Assembly (NCBI RefSeq): GCF_009455685.1
Contig: NZ_QPES01000001.1
Coordinates: 1-64,000 of the forward strand
Length of the DNA stretch: 64,000 nucleotides
Source: Paraburkholderia hayleyella
Lineage (GTDB): Bacteria > Pseudomonadota > Gammaproteobacteria > Burkholderiales > Burkholderiaceae
Reading direction: 5' to 3'
Part shown: in pieces, positions 16,391-25,025 of the stretch
Numbering within the stretch: position 1 is the stretch's first letter
How the letters are laid out: the number at the start of each line of letters is the position of its first letter
Notes under the pieces: model-generated
What the model saw: only the letters and a program-made list of their open reading frames with translations
What the model was told of the DNA's origin: nothing
The model's database searches: none
Program-made: the position numbers and the translations under genes

Positions 16391-17317
16391 CTATTCTTTC
16401 CTTTTTTAATTTTGTTAAAAAGCACGTGAAATTAGCGGACTATTTTCGTCATTAATTTCAGAGTTTTTATTTAGGTCAGCGCCCGGCGAATTGCTTCCGT
16501 GAATATTGAAATTATTTCACGACTGTAATACACCATATTTAAATTAATTACCCAATTATCACCGTTAAACTTTCGAAAAAATATCCGGTTTATTCCAATC
16601 TAAGTGACAACTCCACACCAAACGTTCCAGGGCATGCGTCATACCGGAAAAATTTGCTTAACAATCGGCATCAGGTCTGACCATGAGATGGCACCCCTGC
16701 CACACGGCCCGATATGCGTTGCAGGAAAACGTCCAGGCATCCGGCTGATTCAAGCCCGCATTGTTGTTTTGCACTAAGTCAATAAAGCGGTGCTCATCTT
16801 TGCGGCACCCAACGCGCTTGCCCATTCTGGGAAGCTCAAATTGGCTGCAGTGATCACACGCATTCAAACCGCATATTTCGTCCTTGATATCCTGAAATTG
16901 TCACGGTATAAACAGGGGGTTCAGACCCCAATCTCTGACTCGAAAAATAATCTTCCTTTGTCAGGAGATGCAGGGCAATCCTGAGGTGGTGCAAGTTATG
17001 ACGTCTTTTCATGCCTCGCCCGTAGCGCACACGATGCAACTTGCCCAGGCCTTCACGCTTGTATCGAATGGCTGCGCGTCTGAAACCCAGGTGCTGTTAA
17101 CCGCACACATGTCGGTAGCGAATCGCCAGCCCTCGAAGGAAACCGGCTTAGCGTTTTGCAAAAAATGCCGAAATAAATATTTACGGAGACATCTCATGCC
17201 ATGGATGGCGGCCTTACTGTCCTGGCTTCCGCAATGCGGTGTGTTCACCTCCAGCACGAGCGTGTACGCGAAATCATTGAGCCTTTAATTTATCGGGCAT
17301 CTAGAACCCGAATTCAA
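16391..17317. other. Mostly gene-free AT-rich stretch
   Basis: The first 250 bp are strongly AT-rich and likely promoter sequence for the minus-strand gene ending at 15644. The only coding hint is a small cysteine-rich frame at 16658-16867. No cyclic-nucleotide effector gene (two membrane helices or a TIR domain) that would complete a Pycsar operon could be read in any frame. Confidence 0.5.
16658..16867 (-). CDS. Possible small cysteine-rich protein or gene fragment
   Basis: About 69 residues starting at a TTG, with the pattern ACDHCSQFELPRMGKRVGCR, then DEHRFIDLVQNN, QPDAWTFSCNAYRA and a final cysteine. The CxxC and later Cys residues suggest a small zinc-binding fold. The frame continues open upstream for about ten more residues (DIKDEICGL) without an ATG, so it may be a remnant or use an alternative start. 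No family was recognised. Confidence 0.3.
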   Translation of the reverse strand: MNACDHCSQFELPRMGKRVGCRKDEHRFIDLVQNNNAGLNQPDAWTFSCNAYRAVWQGCHLMVRPDADC

Positions 17318-19033
17318 ATGAAAAACGACAACCTAAACGAAATGCCGGACGCCCTGTTGCCGGACCTGCACAACCTTCCCGATTTTCTGCAACCGAAGCT
17401 ACGCATTTTCATGAGCGTGGATATCACAGGGTCGATGCTGTTCAAACAGATCTTCACGCACAAAAGCAGCACGCTGACCGAGCAAACGTTCGAAGAAGAC
17501 ATTCCGTCCGAGCCATGGCTCTCACCCACGCTTGAGTTCTATGAGCAGATTTCAGCCATCTTCGATAAACGCTGGAATGCCATTTCCAGTCATGCGCAAA
17601 GCACGCCTCATGACTGGGCGATTGGCGAGCGCCCAACCGTGTGGAAAGTGGCCGGCGATGAACTGATTTTCACCAAGGTATTGACCGATCATCGGCAAGC
17701 CTACATCTGCGTCACGGCATGGCTGCAAACCGCGCAGGAATACCGTAAGCGAATCAAGCAGCACAGTGTCGAACTCGATCTGAAATGCGCCGCCTGGCTG
17801 GCGGGTTTTCCGGTGAATAACGCGGAGGTGATGCTCGATCACCAGGCCGCGGGTGGGCTGGTCGCCTGCGACAATGGCGATTACATCTTCGGCAATCTGT
17901 CGCGGCTACATGCAGCGGCAAGCCGAGCTCAAGATTCGACATCGACGCCAGACAACGCACGTATCAGGGACTTCATCGGCCCCTCGATCGACACGGGTTT
18001 TCGCGTGAGATCGGTGGCTTCGCCGCGCCGTTTTGTGCTGTCTGTAGATCTCGCCCTGGTATTGGCGCATACGCTCGACAAGCTGCCCGAGACGTGGGCC
18101 TTTGGGCCTCTTCAGCTTTACTACGAAGGACGCAAAGACCTGAAGGGCGTCACCAACGGCACGCCCTATCCAATCTTTTGGGTCAATGCGGTCACGCCGG
18201 ACCCCTTAATGGCCATCGAAGATGAAATCGAAAATCGCACGGCGATACCCGCTAGCCGTGTCAAGGAATTCTGCGAGCAGTTTTTCGAAAAGAACAAGGA
18301 CACGCATCTAATGCGTCCGTTTATTCTCGATAATCCCGATGCGTTTTTTAGACGTGTGCCACCGCATCATGTCGAAAAACTTAACAAACTAGCGCAGTAC
18401 TGGAAAAGCGAAAGTACTCGCCGAGTGGCAGAAAAAAGCGCGCAACGCAAAACGGATCCCGCGTCCGTGCCCGGGGCACAGACGAAGCCAGCACGCTGGC
18501 CGAAGTCAAACCGGACACCATGCCAGGCTAAAGCTCACGCGAGATGGGTTGGGCGGCGTGCGGCATGGCGGCCCATCTGTTCCTCATCGCCATGGCGCAA
18601 GGCCACACTGCACCCGGCTGCCAGAACTAGCACGCTGGCCAGAACCACCAGCCCATGCATCGGGTTGCTGCTCGACTGTTCGATCCAGCCCATGACAGCA
18701 GGTCCGACAAAACCACCGAGCAAGCCACACGAGTTCACTAAAGCGAGGCCCCCGGCAAGAGCGGCACCGTGTAGCCGCGACGAGGGAAACGTGAAGATCA
18801 CCGACTGCACCACGAAGAACATCGTCGCCGACAGGCACAGGCCCATGAGGCCAATTGCTGGGCTCGAATGTGCCGCCAACAGCAGACCCGCTGCCATCGT
18901 CAGGAGCCCGATCATCAGCAACCCACGGCTACGGTTTGACGTGCTGGCAAAACGTGGCAAGGTGGCCGCGCCGATCGCCGCGGTGATCCATGGCGTTGCG
19001 CTCAGTATGCCAATCATGAATGGCGAGAAGTGA
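17318..19033 (+). CDS. Class III nucleotide cyclase, Pycsar PycC-like, with likely 3' frameshift
   Basis: The N-terminal 300 residues look like a class III nucleotidyl cyclase of the type used in Pycsar defence. They carry SVDITGSMLFKQ (metal Asp35), VWKVAGDELIF (metal Asp114), then FIGPSIDTGFRV (219-230) and a following LSVDLALVLA, which I recall from pyrimidine cyclases of that system. PycC enzymes make cCMP or cUMP on infection and activate a membrane or TIR effector. No effector lies next to it. I start at ATG 17318; the frame is open to 17201. Conserved sequence ends near 18480. After that the frame runs antisense through the MFS gene to 19033. A one-base loss in the GGGG at 18474-18477 would explain this, because the neighbouring frame gives DEASTLAEVKPDTMPG and a stop at 18531. 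Confidence 0.65.
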   Translation: MKNDNLNEMPDALLPDLHNLPDFLQPKLRIFMSVDITGSMLFKQIFTHKSSTLTEQTFEEDIPSEPWLSPTLEFYEQISAIFDKRWNAISSHAQSTPHDWAIGERPTVWKVAGDELIFTKVLTDHRQAYICVTAWLQTAQEYRKRIKQHSVELDLKCAAWLAGFPVNNAEVMLDHQAAGGLVACDNGDYIFGNLSRLHAAASRAQDSTSTPDNARIRDFIGPSIDTGFRVRSVASPRRFVLSVDLALVLAHTLDKLPETWAFGPLQLYYEGRKDLKGVTNGTPYPIFWVNAVTPDPLMAIEDEIENRTAIPASRVKEFCEQFFEKNKDTHLMRPFILDNPDAFFRRVPPHHVEKLNKLAQYWKSESTRRVAEKSAQRKTDPASVPGAQTKPARWPKSNRTPCQAKAHARWVGRRAAWRPICSSSPWRKATLHPAARTSTLARTTSPCIGLLLDCSIQPMTAGPTKPPSKPHEFTKARPPARAAPCSRDEGNVKITDCTTKNIVADRHRPMRPIAGLECAANSRPAAIVRSPIISNPRLRFDVLAKRGKVAAPIAAVIHGVALSMPIMNGEK

Positions 19034-19884
19034 CCTGATGCGCCAATCATGCTGGGCAGAAAAAAAATCGTCGTGTAGATCGTCAGTTGATGACAAAAGT
19101 AAACGAAGATCGCCAGCCAAACCTGTTTGTCCTGAATCACGCGGAACAATGCATGACGCCCGCACTTATTCTTGCTTTCCGAGACCTGTCCGGCGGCCAG
19201 CCGCTGCATCAGGGATGCCGCCTGCTGTTGCGATAGCCATCGCGCCGAAGCAGGACCATCCGGTAACACACGCCACACGATATACGCCAGCAATATCGTG
19301 GGCAGCCCTTCGCAAACGAAAAGCCATTGCCAGCCATGCCAGCCAAGCACCCCATCAAGTTCCAGTAATGCGCCACCCAGCGGCCCTCCGACGATATTGG
19401 CTACACACACGCCCAGTAAAAAATAGCCGGTCGCTCGCGCCCGCTCTTCGCGGTTAAACCAGTACGTGAGATACAGCATCACGCCCGGGAAGAGTCCGGC
19501 CTCTGCCACACCGAGCAAAAGACGCATCACGTAGAACGAGGTTTCGCCCTGAACCCATGCCATGCCCATCGACAGCACGCCCCAAGTCAGCATGATCCGC
19601 GTGATCCAGAGCCGCGCGCCCACACGTTGCATGATCAGGTTGCTAGGGATTTCGAAGAGCGCATAGGTGAGAAAAAACAGGCCCGCACCCAGTCCATATG
19701 CCGCGGCTGAAATACCCAGATCAATCCCCATCGTCTGCCTGGCAAGCGCAATGTTGGTTCGATCAAGAAAGCTGACCACGTACACCATCACCAGAAGCGG
19801 CATCAGCTTGCGCAGCATTGCCTTGCTAAGAGCTGCCGCCTCGTCGGATAAGGGCTGGTCTGTTTGTCGTCGCGGGAAGGACAT
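18535..19884 (-). CDS. MFS transporter, anion:cation symporter (ACS) family
   Basis: A 449-residue inner-membrane transporter with about twelve hydrophobic segments. It has the ACS signature block LDRTNIALARQTMGIDLGIS after the first helix and GLFPGVMLYLTYWFNREERA at helices 4-5. Relatives take up organic anions such as phthalate, hexuronates or tartrate. The start is the ATG at 19884, with GGAGA 6 nt upstream. It is the last gene of a minus-strand cluster with a GntR regulator, an SDR and a BKACE enzyme, so it probably imports their substrate. The 3' end overlaps the run-on 3' end of the cyclase frame on the opposite strand, an overlap probably created by the cyclase frameshift rather than functional. 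Confidence 0.88.
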   Translation of the reverse strand: MSFPRRQTDQPLSDEAAALSKAMLRKLMPLLVMVYVVSFLDRTNIALARQTMGIDLGISAAAYGLGAGLFFLTYALFEIPSNLIMQRVGARLWITRIMLTWGVLSMGMAWVQGETSFYVMRLLLGVAEAGLFPGVMLYLTYWFNREERARATGYFLLGVCVANIVGGPLGGALLELDGVLGWHGWQWLFVCEGLPTILLAYIVWRVLPDGPASARWLSQQQAASLMQRLAAGQVSESKNKCGRHALFRVIQDKQVWLAIFVYFCHQLTIYTTIFFLPSMIGASGHFSPFMIGILSATPWITAAIGAATLPRFASTSNRSRGLLMIGLLTMAAGLLLAAHSSPAIGLMGLCLSATMFFVVQSVIFTFPSSRLHGAALAGGLALVNSCGLLGGFVGPAVMGWIEQSSSNPMHGLVVLASVLVLAAGCSVALRHGDEEQMGRHAARRPTHLA

Positions 19885-19946
19885 CGTAGTCTCCGTTTTT
19901 ATGATGTAGCTAGTGCCTGTTGCGGGATGCCTTATCAAGACTTCGT

Positions 19947-20879
19947 CTAGAAGTTCACGTGCGCACTCCCCTTGAGGCCCAGCATCGCCCGGGCGTCTTG
20001 CGGCGTGGCAATTTCAAGCGAAAGCCCAGCGATCACCTGCCTGATTTTTCGCACTTGTGCAGCGCTTGATTCAGCAAGCTTGTTGGGCTCGAGCCACAAC
20101 GAATCCTCCAGCCCCACCCTGACGTTGGCGCCTTGCGCCACACCGAGCGTCGCCAACGGGATCTGGTGACGGCCAGCGCCAAGAATCGACCAGACGTAAT
20201 CGCTGCCGAACAGGCGATCCGCCGTGCGGCGCATATGCATCAGATCTTCGGGGTGCGGACCAATTCCTCCCAGCAGTCCATACACGCTCTGAATGAAGAA
20301 CGGCGGCTCGGCCAGCTTGCGCTCGACGAAGTGCGCAAGATTGTAGAGATGGGAAATGTCATAGCACTCAAACTCAAAACGCGTGCCATTCGCGCCGCAC
20401 GACGTCAGGATGTATTCGATATCGGCAAAGGTGTTCTTGAAAACGAGGTCCCGACTGTTGACGAGATGCGAGTATTCCCAATCGTGCTGCAACTCAGTGA
20501 AGCGCGTGAGCATCGGATACAAACCGAAGTTCATCGACCCCATATTGAGTGATGCCACTTCAGGCATGAAGACATGCGCGGGACGCAGCCGCTCTTCGAC
20601 GCTCATATGCGGGCTGCCGCCGCTCGTCAGGTTAATCACTGCATCGGTACTCTCCTTGATACGCGGCAAGAACTCGGAAAACACAGCGGGGTCTTGTGTC
20701 GGTCTGCCATCTTCGGGATCGCGCGCGTGCAGATGCAGGATCGCTGCACCCTCGTTGGCGGCTGCGATTGCGGCATCGCCAATCTCTTGCGGTGTGACGG
20801 GAAGATAGCGCGACATCGAGGGCGTATGAATCGCACCCGTTGGCGCACAAGTAATGATGACCTTGCGGGAGGCAGCCAT
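19947..20879 (-). CDS. Beta-keto acid cleavage enzyme (BKACE, DUF849 family)
   Basis: A 310-residue Zn-dependent TIM-barrel enzyme. BKACE proteins condense a beta-keto acid with acetyl-CoA and release acetoacetate and a CoA ester. The founder is Kce of lysine fermentation; others act on dehydrocarnitine and similar compounds. Visible family marks are VIITCAPTGAIHTPSMS at the start, the metal-binding ILHLHARDPEDGR (His49, His51) and NLTSGGSP. An AAGGAG precedes the ATG by about 7 nt. It lies 45 bp after the SDR stop and 62 bp before the MFS start, so an operon is likely. The substrate cannot be read from the sequence. Confidence 0.9.
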   Translation of the reverse strand: MAASRKVIITCAPTGAIHTPSMSRYLPVTPQEIGDAAIAAANEGAAILHLHARDPEDGRPTQDPAVFSEFLPRIKESTDAVINLTSGGSPHMSVEERLRPAHVFMPEVASLNMGSMNFGLYPMLTRFTELQHDWEYSHLVNSRDLVFKNTFADIEYILTSCGANGTRFEFECYDISHLYNLAHFVERKLAEPPFFIQSVYGLLGGIGPHPEDLMHMRRTADRLFGSDYVWSILGAGRHQIPLATLGVAQGANVRVGLEDSLWLEPNKLAESSAAQVRKIRQVIAGLSLEIATPQDARAMLGLKGSAHVNF

Positions 20880-20924
20880 GTCATGCTCCTTGGAAGTAGT
20901 GATCCTGCTCGGCAGCGTCGACGC

Positions 20925-21722
20925 CTATAGCGTTTCGACGTTGCCGCAAACCGAAATCGTCTGGCCGGAAATGCCGCGCCCGCCTGGCGAACACAGAAAA
21001 AGCGCCGTAGCTGCGATTTCTTCAGGCGTGGTCATACGGCGCAATGAAATTGTTTCGAGGTACTTTTCTTCCATCGCGGCACAAGACAAGCCGAGTTGAG
21101 CGGCTCGCGCTGCGATCACCTGCTCCATGCGCGGCCCACGCACAATGCCCGGCTGAATCGCGTTGACCCGAATGCCTGATGGGCCCAGCTCTATCGCAAG
21201 ACTCTTCGTCAAACCGGCCACGGCCCATTTGCTGCTCGCATAGGGTGTGCGGTAAGCGTAGCCCAGCCGCCCAGCAACCGATGACAGCGCGATGATCGAA
21301 CCTCCGCCAGGAGACGCGCGTAATAGCGGCACCGCGCGGCGAGCGAAATAAAACTGGGCGTTGAGATTAACCGCGATGGTCCGTTCCCAGTCCGCGCTAT
21401 CGATCTCGTCGATGCCGCCTGTTGGACCGGCAATGCCGGCATTGTTGAACAGCACATCGATACCACCAAGCTGACGTTCAGCATCGCTAAAAACACGCGC
21501 GACGGCCGCTTCATCGGCCACGTCGGCGAGCGTCGATGAGATGCCTGCGTTATCTGAATCGGCATGCATCGCAGCGAGCGCATCCTGGCTTGCATCGCAA
21601 ACATGCACGCGTGCGCCGGCTTCGACAAAGGCGCGGGCAATCACAAGACCGATGCCCGCAGCCCCGCCACTAATCAGTGCACGCAACCCGGCACGAGGGC
21701 GCAACAGGTTCAACACACTCAC
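20925..21722 (-). CDS. SDR-family NAD(P)-dependent oxidoreductase
   Basis: A 265-residue classical short-chain dehydrogenase with the glycine motif SGGAAGIG near residue 18 and NNAGIAG in the middle. It also has a Ser/Tyr/Lys active site (ALSSVAG then YRTPYASSKWA), RVNAIQPGIV and a C-terminal GISGQTISVCG. The start is GTG at 21722 with AAAGGAG about 9 nt upstream; the nearby ATG is out of frame and closes at once. Immediately upstream of a BKACE gene, it most likely oxidises a beta-hydroxy acid to the beta-keto acid that BKACE cleaves. That is inference from context. Confidence 0.88.
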   Translation of the reverse strand: MSVLNLLRPRAGLRALISGGAAGIGLVIARAFVEAGARVHVCDASQDALAAMHADSDNAGISSTLADVADEAAVARVFSDAERQLGGIDVLFNNAGIAGPTGGIDEIDSADWERTIAVNLNAQFYFARRAVPLLRASPGGGSIIALSSVAGRLGYAYRTPYASSKWAVAGLTKSLAIELGPSGIRVNAIQPGIVRGPRMEQVIAARAAQLGLSCAAMEEKYLETISLRRMTTPEEIAATALFLCSPGGRGISGQTISVCGNVETL

Positions 21723-21829
21723 AGCATGGCTCCTTTAAAAAGCGGATTAACAAACAAGGATTGCGCGGCCAGACCGGGGTAAGCGGCCTCGCCAAATTTG
21801 ATTGGGCTGGATTTAAATTTTTTCTGCGG

Positions 21830-22543
21830 CTAGCCGTGCTTCAGCTCAGCGGCGGCATGCAGATGAAGGCGTTCGAGCAGGCTCTCAGCTGCGGTGTAGA
21901 TATCGGCCGCGATGCCCGCTTTAGCCGCGCCCCCATCGCGTTGCCAAAGGGCTTCGATAATCTGGCGATGGGACAGCATCGAGCGCTGCATATGCGCAAT
22001 GTCCGGGGCAGCGATATTGAAAAACGGGCCGATCCGCAGCCACATGTTCTGAATTGTGGCGAGCGTCAGATCGCTCGCGCCGTGGCGGTAGATATACGAG
22101 TGAAAAGCGAAGTTGCCGTGCAGATATGCGCTGGACGAACCGGCTTGTGCATGAACGTTCATCTCATCGAAGATCGTTTGCAGCTCATGCAGGTTCGCTT
22201 CGGTCATCCGCGTGGCGGCGCGTTCCGCGACACAACCTTCGAGCGCAATGCGCACATCGCGCAGTTCTTCGAGTAGACCGGGCGTCATGGGCGGCACCAC
22301 CAACGCCCGCCCAGGCCCATCGATCAACGCGCCCTCCGCCTGAAGACGCGTTAGCGCCGCACGCACGGGCATGGTGGAAGAACCTACCGCATCGGCCACG
22401 CTGCGCAAGCTCAGTGGCAGCCCAGGCGCAAAGCGGCCACTCATGATGGCCTCGCGGAGTTGCTCATAGACCTTGTCGGCAATGGTCTTGTGTGAGATCA
22501 CCGTGAGCGGTGACATAGAAGATGAAGCAAGACGGGAGGCCAT
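21830..22543 (-). CDS. GntR-family regulator, FadR/FCD subfamily
   Basis: A transcriptional regulator with an N-terminal winged helix (DKVYEQLREAIMSGRF..G.PLSLRSVADAVG, then MPVRAALTRLQAEGAL). The C-terminal all-helical FCD ligand domain contains FAFHSYIYRHG and MLSHRQIIEAL, whose histidines usually bind a metal. I use the ATG at 22543; the frame is open to 22585 and another ATG lies at 22516, so the start is uncertain. It is the first gene of the SDR-BKACE-MFS cluster and 107 bp upstream of the SDR. It is therefore the obvious local regulator, probably a repressor released by the substrate or its CoA ester. Confidence 0.85.
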   Translation of the reverse strand: MASRLASSSMSPLTVISHKTIADKVYEQLREAIMSGRFAPGLPLSLRSVADAVGSSTMPVRAALTRLQAEGALIDGPGRALVVPPMTPGLLEELRDVRIALEGCVAERAATRMTEANLHELQTIFDEMNVHAQAGSSSAYLHGNFAFHSYIYRHGASDLTLATIQNMWLRIGPFFNIAAPDIAHMQRSMLSHRQIIEALWQRDGGAAKAGIAADIYTAAESLLERLHLHAAAELKHG

Positions 22544-22698
22544 CGGATATTCCATTGAGACAGGCAGCATGTGATGTGTGATCACGTCGTACAGAAAGTG
22601 TCTGTGCCTGAAATTCCGAAGTCAATCTATCCAGGACCAGGGAATACGTGGGGACGCGACCGCCGTATGACTGGCGGTTTCTGTTGCCACGCCAGAGT

Positions 22699-22730
22699 AA
22701 AAAAAGCTGCCTCACTCGCATGAAGCAGCT
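22699..22730 (-). terminator. Rho-independent terminator after dbpA
   Basis: Read on the minus strand, AGCTGCTTCAT and GTGAGGCAGCT form an 11-bp stem with G-U pairs around a short loop, followed by seven T. It lies 35 bp beyond the dbpA stop. Confidence 0.75.
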
Positions 22731-22764
22731 TCCCCGGCCCAACCTTGACGGCACAACGATTGGT

Positions 22765-24212
<1,448 letters not shown>

Positions 24213-24216
<4 letters not shown>

Positions 24217-24398
24217 TGGAAGGGACGGCCTTCGATCTGTTCGTAGACGATCACACCCTCTTCGCCATCGAAGCGTTCAACATAATTGCGTGCGCCGCAC
24301 ATCGGGCAGCGGAACAGCAACCCCTGGCCTTCATTTTTAATGAGTACCTCGGCTTGTTCCCAGCGGGCTTCGCAGGACTGGTTTCTACAGGTGAACAC
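24213..24398 (-). CDS. Small zinc-ribbon protein
   Basis: A 61-residue protein with two cysteine pairs, C4 and C9 (CRNQSC) and C31 and C34 (CPMC), typical of a zinc ribbon. A beta-rich tail ending VIVYEQIEGRPFQ follows. I recall similar small proteins in Burkholderia genomes without assigned function. Its stop overlaps the dbpA GTG start by four bases, so the two are cotranslated. That links it by position to RNA helicase or ribosome biology, but no direct evidence exists. Confidence 0.7.
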
Positions 24399-24481
24399 GG
24401 TGATTCTCCAGCTTGGATCTTGGTTGCTTGAATAAAAGAATGCTGCGTATACAGCGCAGCGGGCAGTGGTAGAGCGCTCCG

Positions 24482-24913
24482 CTATCCCAGATGCGTATGG
24501 CGCGAGCGAGGAGCCGTCACTTCCATGTCGGTGAGCCCATGCACGATGCCGCAGTCTTCAACCGACTGCTCGCCATGGCATTGCTCGCGCAGCGTGGTTA
24601 ATTGCACTTTCAGTTGCCCCAGCTCATTAATGCGCGTATCGACATGTGCGATATGGTCGTCAATCAGCGTATTGATCGCCCCGCATCCATTAGCGGGCGC
24701 ATCGGTCAAACGCAGCAGCGCGCGGATTTCATCATGTGTCATATCCAGCGCGCGGCAATTGCGGATAAACCGCAACCGCTCAATGTGCTTCGCCGTATAG
24801 CTGCGGTAGTTCGCCTGGGTCCGGTCCGCCTCGGGCAGCAGCCCTTCTTTCTCGTAGAAGCGGATGGTTTCGGTCGTGCAATGCGTCATTTTTGCCAATT
24901 CGCCGATTTTCAT
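24482..24913 (-). CDS. cadR: MerR-family Cd(II)/Pb(II)-responsive regulator
   Basis: A 143-residue MerR-type activator: MKIGELAKMTHCTTETIRFYEKEGLL (helix-turn-helix and wing), a long dimer helix, and the metal site. The metal-binding cysteines are in NGCGAI and in the C-x8-C of CHGEQSVEDC, the pattern of CadR/PbrR sensors rather than MerR or CueR. A short His-containing tail ends the protein. The start MKIGE at 24913 is the family start; the frame is open further to 25027, but that stretch overlaps the operator. It is divergent from cadA across a 112-bp shared promoter region, so it controls efflux and probably itself. Confidence 0.92.
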   Translation of the reverse strand: MKIGELAKMTHCTTETIRFYEKEGLLPEADRTQANYRSYTAKHIERLRFIRNCRALDMTHDEIRALLRLTDAPANGCGAINTLIDDHIAHVDTRINELGQLKVQLTTLREQCHGEQSVEDCGIVHGLTDMEVTAPRSRHTHLG

Positions 24914-24966
24914 GATGTTTTCTGCCGGTTTCCTGAGTGTTTTACGGGATTTCCTGGAGAACGGCC

Positions 24967-24998
24967 TTGACCTTATAGTGGCTTCAAGGTGTTTACTA
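24967..24998 (+). promoter_or_regulatory. MerR-type cadA promoter with CadR operator
   Basis: TTGACC (-35, 24967-24972) and TTACTA (-10, 24993-24998) are separated by 20 bp, the over-long spacer typical of MerR-controlled promoters. The spacer carries a dyad, ACCTTATAG-TGG-CTTCAAGGT (24970-24990), with 7 of 9 paired positions. CadR bound here would realign the promoter elements when it binds Cd, Pb or Zn. The cadA ATG follows 28 bp after the -10. Confidence 0.8.
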
Positions 24999-25025
24999 GA
25001 CCACAAATCCTTGAAGGAAGCCACC

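Noticed and set aside
17201..17317. Upstream extension of the cyclase to 17201
   Set aside because: The 39 extra residues do not resemble a cyclase N-terminus; the ATG at 17318 is a better start in this family, although no strong Shine-Dalgarno sequence favours either.
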